From Kalaharituber pfeilii (taxonomy: Eukaryota; Ascomycota; Pezizomycetes; Pezizales; Pezizaceae), in NCBI GenBank assembly GCA_015179045.1, contig WHUZ01000110.1:1-64000 (forward strand): 64,000 nt of DNA. The letters are read 5' to 3'. Positions 21,488 through 31,939 of this stretch are shown here, in pieces. Numbering within the stretch: the stretch's first letter is position 1; every line of letters begins with the position of its first letter. Position numbers and translations under genes: made by a program. Below the pieces are notes generated by a model. It was not told where the DNA came from, did no database searches, and saw only the letters and a list, made by a program, of their open reading frames with translations.

Positions 21488-22843
21488 TTGGTAATCCCAA
21501 CCTCCAGCGCCATGTCGGCTGGCCAACCGCCCCCCAGTGGACGCCACAACATGGGCGCTCTGAATCCTCACGTACACGTCCCTGGCCTGCCCTCCAACGG
21601 CTCCCTCCACGTACACCCAACCCCGTCCTCCACTCTCCCAGCGGCGCCCCTGATGTCTCCGGCAGCTCCGTGGCCCGCTCACCATCTCCATCCTTACGGT
21701 CACCCCCAAGCCCCCGGCCCCTACCTCCACGGTATCTCTGGGCCACAGGTACACTACCCACACAGCCTCCCCACCCCGACGTACCAGCCAGCGGGATGCT
21801 ACCTACCGACAGTTCCGGGAGGCCAGCTCAACTCCGGGTCCCTGGCGCCAGTGCCCCTGGTAATTCAGCACCCGCAGATGGGCACCGTCGGGGCAGCGCA
21901 AGGACGACCTGGGGCCCATCCCTTGCCGCCACTGCCGGGATACTACACCTCTGCGCAGCTCGTACAGATGGGCGTGGTGCCTCCCGTTGTATCGGATGCT
22001 GTAAAGCCGACTCCGCCTCCAGGCCCTACCCCGCAGCATACCTGGCCCGCATACACCAACTACATGCATCCGATTCCAGCGACGCCTGGCATGGTGCCAC
22101 CAGCCGTGGCGCCCGCATTCTCCCCGCAGATGGCAGCACGCACTGAGACTGCTACGGCCCGTCCTTTAGACCACAGCTATTCGTGGGGTCCGTCTTCCAT
22201 TGCGATACCAGTTGATGCCCAGATCTCGACAACTGCCGGAGCCCCAGGCCACGATGTAGCCCCCGAACCCCACCAACCACAATCCGTGTGTCTACCTCCC
22301 GCACCCCTCACCGCTCCACGCGCCACTGATGGCGAAGCCCAGAGCATCCTACTCATCATCCACCTGCGTCTCAGGACCGAGACCCCTCCGCCTGCCAGCC
22401 TCCAAGTCATCCCTATCCTACCCCTCCGGTCCCCACACTTCCTCTTCCGGCTAGCCGTGCCCTTCCCAGGAGACGCAAAGGCGTTAACCAACCCTGCAGG
22501 CTCCTTTCTAATGAATGTGCTCGCGCGGGCGTTCGCAGAGCACCCGGCGGAGGTCCGATCGAGGGTTCTGGAACGCGAGATATGGACTGTGGGGTTTCGT
22601 GCGTGGGGAGAGGAGAGTGTGCGGGCATGGGTGGTACGGGTGAAAGGGGGTTGTGCACAGCAGGAGCAGGCAGCGGAGAGGGTGGTGCTCAGGGCGACGA
22701 GTGTGGAGGGGTGGAGGGGGGTGGTGGAGAGGGTGTGGAAGGAATATAGAGACAGGTTTGGTAGTGGGGAAGGAGAAGGGGAGAAGGGGATGGGGGAGGG
22801 AAAGGGGAAGGGAAGGTGGGTGGTGGGATTGGAATTAGAATAA
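21488..22843 (+). CDS. Pro/His-rich protein of unknown function
   Basis: 451 codons from the ATG at 21488, or 443 from the ATG at 21512 (MSAGQPPPSGRHN). The N-terminal ~270 residues are low-complexity, rich in Pro, His, Gly and Ala. The C-terminal ~170 residues look globular (SILLIIHLRLRTE ... FLFRLAVPFPGDA ... VLEREIWTVGFRAW ... WRGVVERVWKEYRDRF) and end in a Gly/Glu/Lys-rich tail. I recognise no family. The frame is uninterrupted and GC-rich compared with its surroundings, which supports a real gene. Transcription might start downstream of the LINE-B tail at 21061-21311, which lies about 190 bp upstream of the ATG. Confidence 0.55.
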   Translation: MVIPTSSAMSAGQPPPSGRHNMGALNPHVHVPGLPSNGSLHVHPTPSSTLPAAPLMSPAAPWPAHHLHPYGHPQAPGPYLHGISGPQVHYPHSLPTPTYQPAGCYLPTVPGGQLNSGSLAPVPLVIQHPQMGTVGAAQGRPGAHPLPPLPGYYTSAQLVQMGVVPPVVSDAVKPTPPPGPTPQHTWPAYTNYMHPIPATPGMVPPAVAPAFSPQMAARTETATARPLDHSYSWGPSSIAIPVDAQISTTAGAPGHDVAPEPHQPQSVCLPPAPLTAPRATDGEAQSILLIIHLRLRTETPPPASLQVIPILPLRSPHFLFRLAVPFPGDAKALTNPAGSFLMNVLARAFAEHPAEVRSRVLEREIWTVGFRAWGEESVRAWVVRVKGGCAQQEQAAERVVLRATSVEGWRGVVERVWKEYRDRFGSGEGEGEKGMGEGKGKGRWVVGLELE

Positions 22844-22844
22844 A

Positions 22845-23600
22845 GAGATGCATATGCATTTATGTCACAGCGGAGGGTGGAGCTGCCCAGCTGGCTAACT
22901 GGGAAGTTGTCATATCCTTCCTTCTCCTGCACAATCGTGCATTTTGCATGCATCATTGCAATAGCTGCGATACACAAGCCTTGTCTATTTTCTGAGTTAA
23001 CTTTTTCACATAAAACTTTACCTACTAGCCGCACGGCCTTCTCGTTGTTCGACATCTCCTAATACTGCAACACCTGCCCTTGCTGCTTTCTCTTCGCACG
23101 CCGTGTCTACATATCTATTATTCACACCTAGATCTCTGCTTGCAACCGGGGTGGAAAATTAGCTATGGCAGTTCGCCGATCTATGAATATATCTAACTAA
23201 ATACGCGTATCGGAACACAGAAGCGTACACCCCTCTGCAGATAACTGGTGGCTTTCTCCGACTGGGTATTTGACCCTCGCTATATCCATCCGGTGCATTG
23301 GGATTCCGGAGACGTGATATCTTTTCTTCAAGTCTTTGTTTTATGAAAATTGGAACAGGGCAAGATATATGGGCATGTCACAAGGAGGGATACCGGACTA
23401 TTGCACATCCAAGTTCTTCACCACTGTAATGCCAAGACAAAACTAGTATCAACCCTGCACTCGTATCGCACGAAACAAAATACCCAACTCCTCAAGTTTC
23501 CCCCTTAGGGTAAAGTTTTTGAGGAAATCTTCAGCTCCCCATTCCGTTGCCAGCACACCACCATCTCTGACTTCTTGGCACTCCTACCATGGATCGGACC
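22845..23600. other. intergenic region
   Basis: A minus-strand ORF reaches into this stretch from 22177 (start 23055), but most of it mirrors the 21488 gene. I see no independent support for it. Confidence 0.3.
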
Positions 23601-23609
23601 AATAGATTC

Positions 23610-24640
23610 ATGGCATTGGGCAGCCCAGCACCGCCAAAACAACTCTGGCCAAGAGTACCCGTCTCGAGGCCCCACTGTACAAATCTATCGCAGATCGGCT
23701 CGGCGGAGTCAATATGTCCGATATGCTTGATGCCATGGGGGATGTCATCGAACACATACATGGTTGCATAGAAGACCAGAAGATAAGACCAAACTTTAAA
23801 CCAACATTTTTTTTTTTTTTTTTATATCAATACTCGCATGTCGCCCTATGGGCTATGACGAGGGTTTATTAAGAGAAAGAGAAAATAAAAACGGCTGATA
23901 AGAACATGTAGTGCCCGCGGTCCTCGTATTTGAACCAACAGACAGGTTCCTGGGCGAAATCAGGCGTGTGCATCGCTTCATTGCTACTCTTGCACTAGTG
24001 ATGAAGACAGAACCATGCACAGAAATACACAATATCCACCTGAGGAAACCCTCAAAGGAAGGCGAATCACAGACTGACTCGGAGAAACCACCAAAGCTAT
24101 CATATGTATCCATTGTCTCCCACAACACCCTGCCAAGCACACTCCTAGAAGGGGACAATTTTGACCAACCTCCGGTAGCACCTCCCAGGAGCCGAGCAAA
24201 GTCCACTGCTTTCCAGTCCAAGAACGTGAAAGGGGGACAGAGTACCAGTGCCCCCAAGAGAAAATGTCTAAGAAACCATCTCCAGCACCATCTCTGAAGC
24301 CAATCCCAAAGGAAAGGACACTCCCCTAATCTGGTCATGCAATCGTAGTGCATGGAATTGCAGTTACAAAGAAACTCGAGAAAGTAAGAGAATGGATGGA
24401 GAATGCGTACCCATGGATGGGAAAGATTGTTGCGGCAAGATGGTAGGTGAAGAAAGAGAGGAGGGAGGGAAAGAAGGCCAGCTCGGTTGTTATCTACCTG
24501 GAGGGGGAGGTAGAATTGGATCGCCAAACACCAGCGAAGGTAAGGTTGTCAGGCAAGTGGTACGATTCATGCCTGTATGAACGGAACAGAACAAAGGTGG
24601 ACAGAAAGGGGAAGGAGAAGGCACATGAGGACATGATGGA
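23610..24640 (+). pseudogene. ORF1 of the LINE-B derivative, broken by an insertion and frame shifts
   Basis: Coding blocks are 23610-23806 (TRLEAPLYKSIADRLGG ... EDQKIRPNFKPT), 23941-24297 (DRFLGEIRRVHRFIATLAL ...) and about 24340-24640 (VVHGIAVTKKLEKVREWMEN ... SSVVIYLEGEVELD ... LSGKWYDSCLYE). The last block is the same C-terminal domain as in the LINE-A type ORF1 at 19228. The first two blocks join in frame once the 122-bp insertion and one target repeat are discounted. At least one more frame change lies near 24300-24440. Confidence 0.6.
23807..23928 (-). mobile_element. LINE-A 3' tail insertion (122 bp) inside an ORF1
   Basis: T run, family A hairpin and UTR with GTAGTGCCCGCGGTCCTCGT. 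The flanks TTTAAACCAACA (23795-23806) and TTTGAACCAACA (23929-23940) differ at one base. Confidence 0.85.
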
Positions 24641-24859
24641 AGTAGATGATATCCACAAGGACCAGTGGCCTCGGGGGCCTTAAGAGGATAAAGAGACGTT
24701 ACTTTTGTTTGTCTTTTTTGTTGTAGGGGACGTTTTTGTATGTAGTTGTTTTAGTGCCTGTCTCCGGGCCATAAGGACGTCGGTCTAGGGACCCAGCCAT
24801 GGCTGACAGCTGCAAGCGGGGTTACGTGATATCAAAAAATATATATATATATATCGCGC

Positions 24860-25720
24860 AAAAGACAGAATTCTAATACTTTCTCGCTATGATCTCTAAT
24901 GTGCGGCTATTGATTAGCAGTATTATTAACATGTCTCCCAACTTGATCAATAAATATCACGCTTTGCTGGCTGTGAGTTGCCACATGCGCTCATATTAGT
25001 GGCGGCTTGCGGCGGAGCGGATTTTCAGGCTAGATGTGGTGCGATTCGACGGATCTTAGATATAAAGGAAAGCAGTATCCAGTCGTAATAGCCGTACCGT
25101 ATACCATGCTATCGCGATCGTGGCAATCGGGCAGATAGCATTAGTGTAGTTGGCCAGGGGCTGGGCACCAGTTCTAGTACCACACATACGCATATGCACG
25201 ACGTTTCTGGCAGCCAGGGTTATAATTTTCGAATTCACAACAGAAACCACCGTAGAGCCTATAAGCTAGTATTTTGGAATCTCTGACTGCACGCTGCTAG
25301 CAACTGATGTAAGTAGAGTACTCATGCTCTACATTTTGTAGCGCCAGCAAACTCATCATGTAGAGTATAGGCTTGATTCGGGCGGCAGTGGGTATGATAA
25401 CTCTACACGTACGTATTTACCGTGGTCTGGTTGGCACAGTTTATATTACGAATTGGTTGGTTAGTGACTGATCTGGATCTCGGGTCCTGGCGACGCCACC
25501 TTTCTTGGCGGCACGAATGGATTGAGATACTTCGAAATCCATAACTCTTGGTTCAATTTCGGAATTTGCATCTGCAATTTGTGGAAGCGAATTTGTAGAA
25601 TCAATAACGTATTGCCAGGTGCAATCCTGGGCGTATTTGTATTCAATTCTGGATCGCTATATGGACTCTACTGTGCTCTCCCTGCATGAAAGCACTGTAG
25701 TACTACAGGATGCCCGCTCG
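24860..25720. other. unrecognised region
   Basis: No recognised gene. Confidence 0.3.
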
Positions 25721-25935
25721 CTACGCTCGCAATGGGGGCAGAGCGTGCGGTGGGAACTGACGCGGCACTCGCGACCGGGATTAGTGCTGGCACGGAGTAG
25801 GATGAGTTTGAACATATGTTTTCAGCCGCTTGCACACATGCTCACTGAGGGACCCCACTCGCTTCGCTCGGGGGTCCATACAACTGCTGGGGGGGGTGGC
25901 GCACCTAGGGAAGTGACGCACCTAGGGGGGTGATG
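25700..25935. repeat. dispersed repeat block with a LINE-A ORF2 scrap
   Basis: GATGCCCGCTCGCT and ...GGGGCAGA words recur near 32907. The stretch CGCTTGCACACATGCTC ... GTCCATACAACTGCT (about 25828-25883) matches 33543-33604 in the LINE-A copy. It probably marks an eroded LINE-A fragment. Confidence 0.5.
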
Positions 25936-25969
25936 CGCCTAGGGTGATGCGCGCTGTGGGGGTGACATC

Positions 25970-26027
25970 TTTTTTTTTTTTTTTTTTTATTTCATTACTC
26001 GCATACCGCCTATCAGGCTACGGCGAG
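25970..26027 (-). mobile_element. family A micro-retroposon
   Basis: 58 bp. The apical stem is GCCT/AGGC with loop GAT, a compensated variant of GCCC/GGGC. The target repeat GGGGGTGACATC is at 25958-25969 and 26028-26039. Confidence 0.9.
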
Positions 26028-26039
26028 GGGGGTGACATC

Positions 26040-27080
26040 AAGAGGAGAAAGTTAACACCGAAGGATAGCACTGTATTATCAAGACCCGCACCTTAAAAAT
26101 TGGTCTCTACTATCCCTTAGATGTCACATTCCTATCTAGATACTTGCATTCCTCCGCTGCTACAACAACTGTATCTGTCAACTTTATCTAATCAACTACT
26201 CTAACTATAGCTAAAATCCCACCACTACGCTCACTATCTCTTCTGGACTTCCAACTTTCCCAGTTGCCTACCCATCAACTACAACTTGCAGAATCGCTTG
26301 TTGAATTGGCTGCTGAATCCCCCGCTAAAGTGCGTGCTGAATCCCCTACCGAATCGCTTGCCGAATCGCTTGTAGAAACATGCTGAACTTGTTTGTTGAA
26401 CTTTCTAACTCATCTGCTAAGCTGCTAGTTAGCTCACATAATGAATTGCTTGCTGAACCCTTCACTGAATCGTATAGTGCATTCTCACTTACCTATTAGG
26501 CTATCCACCATAGCATTTAAGTCCCTCAAGTAGCAAGTTTAGTAGAGTACAACCCGATAATCTATAATTTTTTCAGTATTAATATAGTAGTGCCAATGGA
26601 ATAAAAGTGACTCTTACCTTTGCATTGTCAAATTGCGGAGTTGTAAAGAAGTGAAGGTAAGGAGGGAGTTTTAAGATAGATTTATTCTTAATTCAGGAGA
26701 ATATTATAGAAGTCAAGCTATCTTTATTTTGATTAGTTTGATGGGATGACTTACTCAAGTTGACAGAGATTTGCATAGTTTTATTAAAAGTGCTGATCAG
26801 AAGCCACCGCCCGATAAGAGAGGAGGCCCAAGTTATTCTCAAAACCTTTTATCTCAGTACTATATAGAAGATAGAAGAAGATGCTAACAGAAGACGGGGA
26901 TTAAATACACTAACCTGATAAGTAATTCGGAAGTTTAAATTAATTCACACTGCCAAGATCCTCTAATACTAGGACATATCATGTCTCACCTGGATACGAG
27001 AACATGTCTCGAGTGCAAGGACTCGTCAAGTAGACTAGTCCAGGGGTACGGCTAAACACTCTAATTCGAGACACGCAGCC
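26040..27080. other. unrecognised AT-rich region
   Basis: Around 26270-26480 short GCTGAATCC/GCTTGCTGAA words recur irregularly. No gene recognised. Confidence 0.3.
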
Positions 27081-27084
27081 GATA

Positions 27085-27371
27085 GTGAGCGGCACGAGCC
27101 GAGCCAGCTCGAGCTCAAACGAGCCAAGATCATGCTAGTGTTTTTCTTGACAGCTCGCTAAAATGCTTAGCCAGTGCAAGGTTTCATAAACTGTAAATAC
27201 CTAATATAGTAATAATTAGAGACTTGGAGCTCATTCTGACCTACCAACAACTTCGAAATGCACAATTTAGCTGATAGTAGTGAGAAAGATGAAAATTTAG
27301 ATTAGTTTAGTTTAGTTTGTCAATATTATGTATATAATCAATCCAGGCTCGAGCTAGCTCGTGCCGCTCAC
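27085..27371 (+). mobile_element. MITE copy 1 (287 bp)
   Basis: Terminal inverted repeats starting GTGAGCGGCACGAGC, with TA on both sides (27083-27084 and 27372-27373). The interior is non-coding and AT-rich, with GTTTAGTTTAGTTTAG. A second copy of exactly the same length lies at 49148-49434 in the opposite orientation. The TA duplication suggests a Tc1/mariner or pogo-like source, though its TIRs differ from those of the pogo element here. Confidence 0.9.
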
Positions 27372-27374
27372 TAG

Positions 27375-27990
27375 CAGCCGAGCCAGGAGTCCATGCAATG
27401 TACTCCACTTTCAGCCTAGGATTCGCAATTGGTCTCTCCCAGTCTAGCTTGTTGTATCGAGACAGTGTATTTGCAACCCTGTAATAGTTCAGTGCAGATT
27501 GTTCGATTAGCCAATTGATCTCGTATGAGTTGGCTCTCGTTCCACTGATTTGCAACAACTACGATAGAGTAGAGTAATACGAGTGTGGCGTAGAAGTAGT
27601 CGGGGTGTGGTAGCCGGAGTCGGTTCCTGATGGGGTCTGTTTAGACACAACTACTCTATCATAGCTAGATTTCTCTATCATGGAAGGCGTTGTACTACTG
27701 GAGGCAGTGAATACTATATATGCCCCTCAGGTTCCCTCAGCATTAGAACCAAGCATTACATTGTCTCCACTGCCACCCACTGTGCTTTTCCATCACTTCA
27801 CTTCCTCTCCTCGTCGCTACTGGCCGCAACTTGCCGCTTCGTTTCGCTACACTTGACCTCGTTTAGCGAAGAAGAGATAAATATCGTTGGAGCTTTGCTT
27901 CGCCTGCTTTGTTACCAGGCTCGGACAGCTAGCAGGCAATTGATCAATTCACCATCAGTATGTTAAGTTTACTGAGTATGTTTATCAATC
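27375..27990. other. unrecognised region, possible exon on minus strand
   Basis: A minus-strand frame (27558-27374) reads LQISGTRANSYEINWLIEQS and continues to the MITE border. It could be an exon of an unknown gene hit by the MITE. I see no domain. Confidence 0.25.
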
Positions 27991-28006
27991 ACCTTAATAA
28001 TCTATA

Positions 28007-28067
28007 CCCTGCCATGGCCACGTGCTACAAGCGGGGTTATGTGATTTAAAAAAAAAAAAAAAAAAAA
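28007..28067 (+). mobile_element. family B micro-retroposon directly upstream of a start codon
   Basis: 61 bp: CCCTGCCATGGCCACGTGCT ... GCGGGGTTATGTGATT and an A tail. The target repeat TTAATAATCTATA is at 27994-28006 and 28068-28080. The second repeat ends one base before the ATG at 28081. The insert brings its own ATG in a GCCATGG context and an 11-codon ORF. Confidence 0.92.
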
Positions 28068-28080
28068 TTAATAATCTATA

Positions 28081-28618
28081 ATGGAGCGTGTGACCAGAAT
28101 GCTAACCGAATTGTTGCTCTGATTAGGAGTGATTTGCACTGTGGCAGCAATTGGAGTGTTGTCACTTGCTGGCCTGGGCTGGTCACTGCCATTGGTTCCT
28201 TTATGGGACCTGAAATTATACGAGCACGTGGGCTATGAAGGATTCGCATATACAAGATTCGGGTTAGGTGGTGAGTCCAGTATGTTGAAAAGCGGTTTTT
28301 TTCGGTGTTTAATAACGCTTTGTTATAGTTACACTACTTTCATGTTGTGAAGATTTGCCCTCGAAGTATGCGGATAAAACCAGTAGTATGAGATGGGCCA
28401 TTACCGGACTTGAAAACTGTACCCTGACTCTGTATCCGGAGTCGGGTTGCAAGCAAAGTGAATTCGCCAAGTCGTTTACTGATAGCGCAGAGGTACCCAA
28501 TTTTTTGGACCTTCCGTATGGTGCCACAGACACTTTCAATGACAAGGTCAAGTCATTTTCTGTGCTATGTCCCATAACTGTGTGTAATACAAGTCTGCCC
28601 GACCCAAACTTGCCTTAA
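28081..28618 (+). CDS. small secreted protein, possibly beta/gamma-crystallin-like
   Basis: Proposed exons are 28081-28087, 28127-28270 and 28353-28618. They total 417 nt, giving 138 residues and a stop. Intron 1 (39 nt) has GTGTGA, a GCTAAC branch motif and TTAG. Intron 2 (82 nt) runs from GTGAGT to AG. The product starts MERVICTVAAIGVLSLAGLG, a likely signal peptide cleaved near residue 23. The mature part has KLYEHVGYEGFAYTRF and later CTLTLYPESGCKQ, which resemble the two halves of a beta/gamma-crystallin motif. Four Cys remain in the mature chain. That fold call is tentative. The very short first exon is inferred from splice signals and frame. A micro-retroposon occupies its 5' leader. 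Confidence 0.6.
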
Positions 28619-28619
28619 G

Positions 28620-29345
28620 ATAAACAGTTTACTTCATTTTTGATTTTCATTTTCGTGTATTGTTTTCTTGCTTACATCCTTCCCCTATTGCGTATGATAT
28701 GATAGGAGGTGGGGACGGGATATGCAGCTTGGTTGCTACTGTGAGTCCGGATTTGGTAGTTTCAGGGGATTTGTTAATTTTCTGTCGTTTGTTACTTTCT
28801 TTCGGAGGGAACAGATTTCTCGGTGGGCTACCATGTTGGTTTATATCTGTAATGTGTCGGAGAGGAGCACTCCTCTCAGAAATGGAATTATTCAATTGGG
28901 TATTGCTTCCAGATGCGCCGCCTTCAGGATATATGTTTTTCTCGGCCAGCGAGGAGGATTTTTCCCTTTTAGTCTTTATTTCCTAATCTTCCTTTGTACC
29001 TAATCTTGCAATCCCCACAGGGCGGCACGCGAGTAATGGCAATTAATAGGAAAAAAAAAAAAAAAATCGAGATATTGAAGTCCTGTAGTACTTATAGAAT
29101 AGGATAAGTCGAGGTTGCTGATAATAAGGAATATTCAACATTAGCATCATAAACGCTGCATTATTCTTGATTATATGTTGCACAATTCTACTTTAGCTAT
29201 CGTGTTTCGTCAACAACTGTACAAATTTTAAGGTGGCATGTACAGGGTTCAACATTCAACACAATGTAATACTGTTACAACTAGCTTCACGAGTAACTAC
29301 TGCACCAGACTTCTATTTCCCCACGACACCAACCTATCAGTTTGA
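28620..29345. other. intergenic region with a family A hairpin remnant
   Basis: At 29009-29056 AATCCCCACAGGGCGGCACG plus CGAGTAATGGC and a short A run form an old family A end with the 5' stem eroded. No clear target repeat. The ORFs at 28660-29003 look like chance. Confidence 0.45.
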
Positions 29346-29347
29346 CG

Positions 29348-29830
29348 TTATAGCGACGATAAAGCATGCCGGAGCAGACCTCCATCCCTGCAACCATATC
29401 CTATCGTTTCCCCCCCAGACGCACCAGGCTGATGGGGCTTGAAGGACGTGAGGAAGCGACCAGGAAAATCCACTGGCTCAATATATAATTTTCCATTTCC
29501 GACGTCATGAAGCCAGAACTTCTCCCTACTACCGCACTCAGTACTAAAAGTGACAGCCCCTCCAACATCATTTTCCATAGCCCTGACATCGGGTCCTTCA
29601 GCACTGAGGTAAGCAATGGGGGTTGTTATAGTGTCAAACGAATACATGCCATTGGGGTGGCTCAGTAGAGTGAACATCTGCATCCGGTTCAATTGCATAG
29701 CCACTTTGGTCTGGTCCTGGGCCCCAATGTTCCGACAGGCCCAGTATGCTACCTTCAATATAATGCGTGTTCTCCCCGTATGGGGGCTGTATTCATGCTC
29801 TGCTCTGATCGTTGCATGGACAGTTTGCAA
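29348..29830 (-). CDS. hypothetical protein, possibly beta-trefoil-like
   Basis: A minus-strand frame of up to 160 codons. It has KVAMQLNRMQMFTLL, AVTFSTECGSREKFWLHDVG and KLYIEPVDFPGRFL. The FWLHDVGNGKLYIEP-type strand pattern is reminiscent of beta-trefoil (ricin-B or fascin-like) repeats. This is a resemblance only. The start is uncertain and an upstream exon is likely. Confidence 0.35.
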   Translation of the reverse strand: MQTVHATIRAEHEYSPHTGRTRIILKVAYWACRNIGAQDQTKVAMQLNRMQMFTLLSHPNGMYSFDTITTPIAYLSAEGPDVRAMENDVGGAVTFSTECGSREKFWLHDVGNGKLYIEPVDFPGRFLTSFKPHQPGASGGETIGYGCRDGGLLRHALSSL

Positions 29831-29979
29831 TTTCCTGTTTTCTTCTGCTCTCTGTTGGTTCTTTTGGATACCTTCCTACAGTTGATTTATGCTCGCTTCC
29901 TGCGTTTCCAACACGCGCTCCACAATGGCAAGTTTTGTTTGCAGCCACCCAATTGGAAAAACGAAAGGGTAATACGGAC

Positions 29980-30040
29980 CTTTTTTTTTTTTTTCCATAT
30001 CATTACTCGCTTGCCGCCCGTTGGGCTATGGCGAGGATTT
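29980..30040 (-). mobile_element. family A micro-retroposon
   Basis: 61 bp. Hairpin loop AAC, stem GCCC/GGGC. The target repeat TAATACGGAC is at 29970-29979 and 30041-30050. Confidence 0.88.
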
Positions 30041-30106
30041 TAATACGGACTGGGGATATCCTCTACAAGCTCCCGAAATTGAGGGTAACGCTATCCTAAT
30101 CACGCT

Positions 30107-30163
30107 CACTTTTTTTTCTTTTTTATCACGTGACCCCGCATGCGGCTGTTCGCTATGGCAGGG
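30107..30163 (-). mobile_element. family B micro-retroposon
   Basis: 57 bp. Flanks CTAATCACGCT (30096-30106) and CTAATCCCGCT (30164-30174) differ at one base. Confidence 0.82.
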
Positions 30164-30510
30164 CTAATCCCGCTTCTACCTACTGCAACTACTGTAGACA
30201 ACGTAAGGTACGCCTTTTAGCATCCCTATATCGACGCTGACAATGTCCGTAACGGTATCAAACATACAGCCACGTACCAATATTCTTTTTTTTATATTAC
30301 TGGTGAACTTCGCGGTCCCCACCCGCTGCTGCGCAAACTTCATCGCCAGATATGGAGTTGGTGGCACATATGCGCATCAAGATAAGTACGTTCTGGGTTT
30401 GTGATTGGTACCTGGGAAATACGGCTGTGCCGGTTGACATACAAATTGCCAAGTGTGAGGTTGAGCACCTGAGCCAAGACATTACCCTGAAGTAAGCTTC
30501 AGCTGCAATG

Positions 30511-30561
30511 TTTTTTTTTTTTATATCATTAATCGCGTGCCGCCCTAGGGGCTATGGCGAT
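30511..30561 (-). mobile_element. family A micro-retroposon
   Basis: 51 bp, hairpin closed by ATCGC/GCGAT, loop CTA. The target repeat AGCTGCAATG is at 30501-30510 and 30562-30571. It lies just beyond the 3' end of the broken F-box copy. Confidence 0.9.
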
Positions 30562-30603
30562 AGCTGCAATGATTCTGGTGACATGTACACACAGCTACGA
30601 AAC

Positions 30604-31935
30604 TTAGCGGATGCAGGATGCCCCAGTCAGGCTGGGTAGGTAGTAGCACTCTCCTCCAGGTGTCATCGCATCCATGCACCCGTGGTATTGTTCCATGCAT
30701 GGCCATATTGGTGACTCTGCACCATTATCATCACTACTCTTGCATTCATGTGCCAGCCGGAATAGGTTTGGAGACACAAGAGCCCTGCCAGCCAATGCAA
30801 AGTGCTTCAAACATGGGCACCGTGCCGTCAGGTTGCGTAGCGCATAGCTAAGTGAGTCAATGGTGGAGATCGCCGCTTGTGGTATGTGCTTGGAGCGCGA
30901 GCTGGTGTTCCGGCCAGACGTTGCTCTATATAGATACTCAATACTCTGCATTGTGAGGTTCGGCAGTTGAAGGCCAGTGATGATGCGGGAGAAGTCTGGC
31001 ATGCCATTTTATGTTCATGATTGCTTATTAGACATCTGTGGCTTCGAAGGGGCCAACAAGAATTCTGATGGGCAACAAACATACCAGAACGTGACACACA
31101 TTCCTCACGGTATCATGCAACATATACTAGCATGCAGTCTCCAGTCGTTGGAAACAACCTGTAATCACTGCAAGTATCGCATCAAGGTTGCAGCACCCCC
31201 TTTCACACATGAGAAAGCCTACGTACGATGCAGCTACAAAAGTGACAACTGGCAACTGCAACTCTGCCCATCTGTGATCCGCTTTGATCTGGGCTCTACT
31301 AAGTGCGTTGATGGGGTGGATTGCTAATGTGATGCCCGCCTTCTCAGCGCCCCAGCTTGCAAGCTCTCCCAAAAGCTGCTGCACTGACGCTCTGAACATC
31401 GCATTATTCTGTCATTGGTAATTCTCTGCCGCCCGCCATTGCTTTTGCTTGAGCCACGTAGCCTCAGATGTAGGTTACCAGCCTATTCTAAGAAGCCCCG
31501 CTTGCTGTACCCTCCCTGCTTGCGGTACCCTCGTGACCGCCAAACTCAATGCGCTGTAGCGCTCGAAGACGGCGCGTTGGAGCGAAGATGGCCGGGACGC
31601 GTGGCAGGTCGGCTGATGTCAGACGGATGTTGCGAAATGTAGTTGACTCGACAGCAGGGAGAAATGCGCCGCAGACGGTCGCGTATTGGGAGTGGAGGAG
31701 GAAGGCAGGAGGTGATTTGGAGCAGGAGTTCTGGAGGTAAGGATGGAAAGTGGCAGGTGAAGTTTCGGCCATTTTGGTGACTGAGATGTTCGTGCGACGT
31801 GTTGGGTTGCTCCCTTAACCAAGTGCGCGTGTGTTGTCCGGCGCTAGAGCGATGACTCACGATGCTTGTTGTAGGTCCCTCACCCGCGTACTGTAATGCA
31901 CCACAATGCGATGCACACCACTTCCAACACACCAA
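30604..31935 (-). pseudogene. F-box-like gene copy, broken
   Basis: Paralogue of the genes at 42502, 46440 and 51890. The exon 2 block (30604-31002) reads DFSRIITGLQLPNLTMQSIE ... ALRNLTARCPCLKHFALAGR and stops early after TGASCIR. The exon 1 block (31127-31770) is split over frames, with YATVCGAFLPAVESTTFRNI and PAIFAPTRRLRALQRIEF readable in one frame. The N-terminal F-box core is degraded and the C-terminal ~120 residues are missing. Confidence 0.75.
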
Positions 31936-31939
31936 ATCT

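Larger units (their letters stand above)
23600..24854 (+). mobile_element. ORF1-only LINE-B derivative, interrupted
   Basis: A plus-strand ORF1 remnant is followed by a 3' UTR with GTGCCTGTCTCCGGGCCATA, the family B hairpin (24797-24826, stem CCCAGC/GCGGGG) and an A plus (AT)n end. A 122-bp LINE-A tail has inserted into it at 23807. The 5' border is not defined. Confidence 0.65.

Noticed and set aside
22177..23055. Minus-strand 292-codon ORF
   Set aside because: Mostly antisense to the 21488-22843 gene; it has low-complexity Ser/Pro runs and no domain.
25720..25935. CpG-rich regulatory island
   Set aside because: Its motifs recur in the LINE-A copy at 33.5 kb and at 32.9 kb, so repeat origin explains it better.
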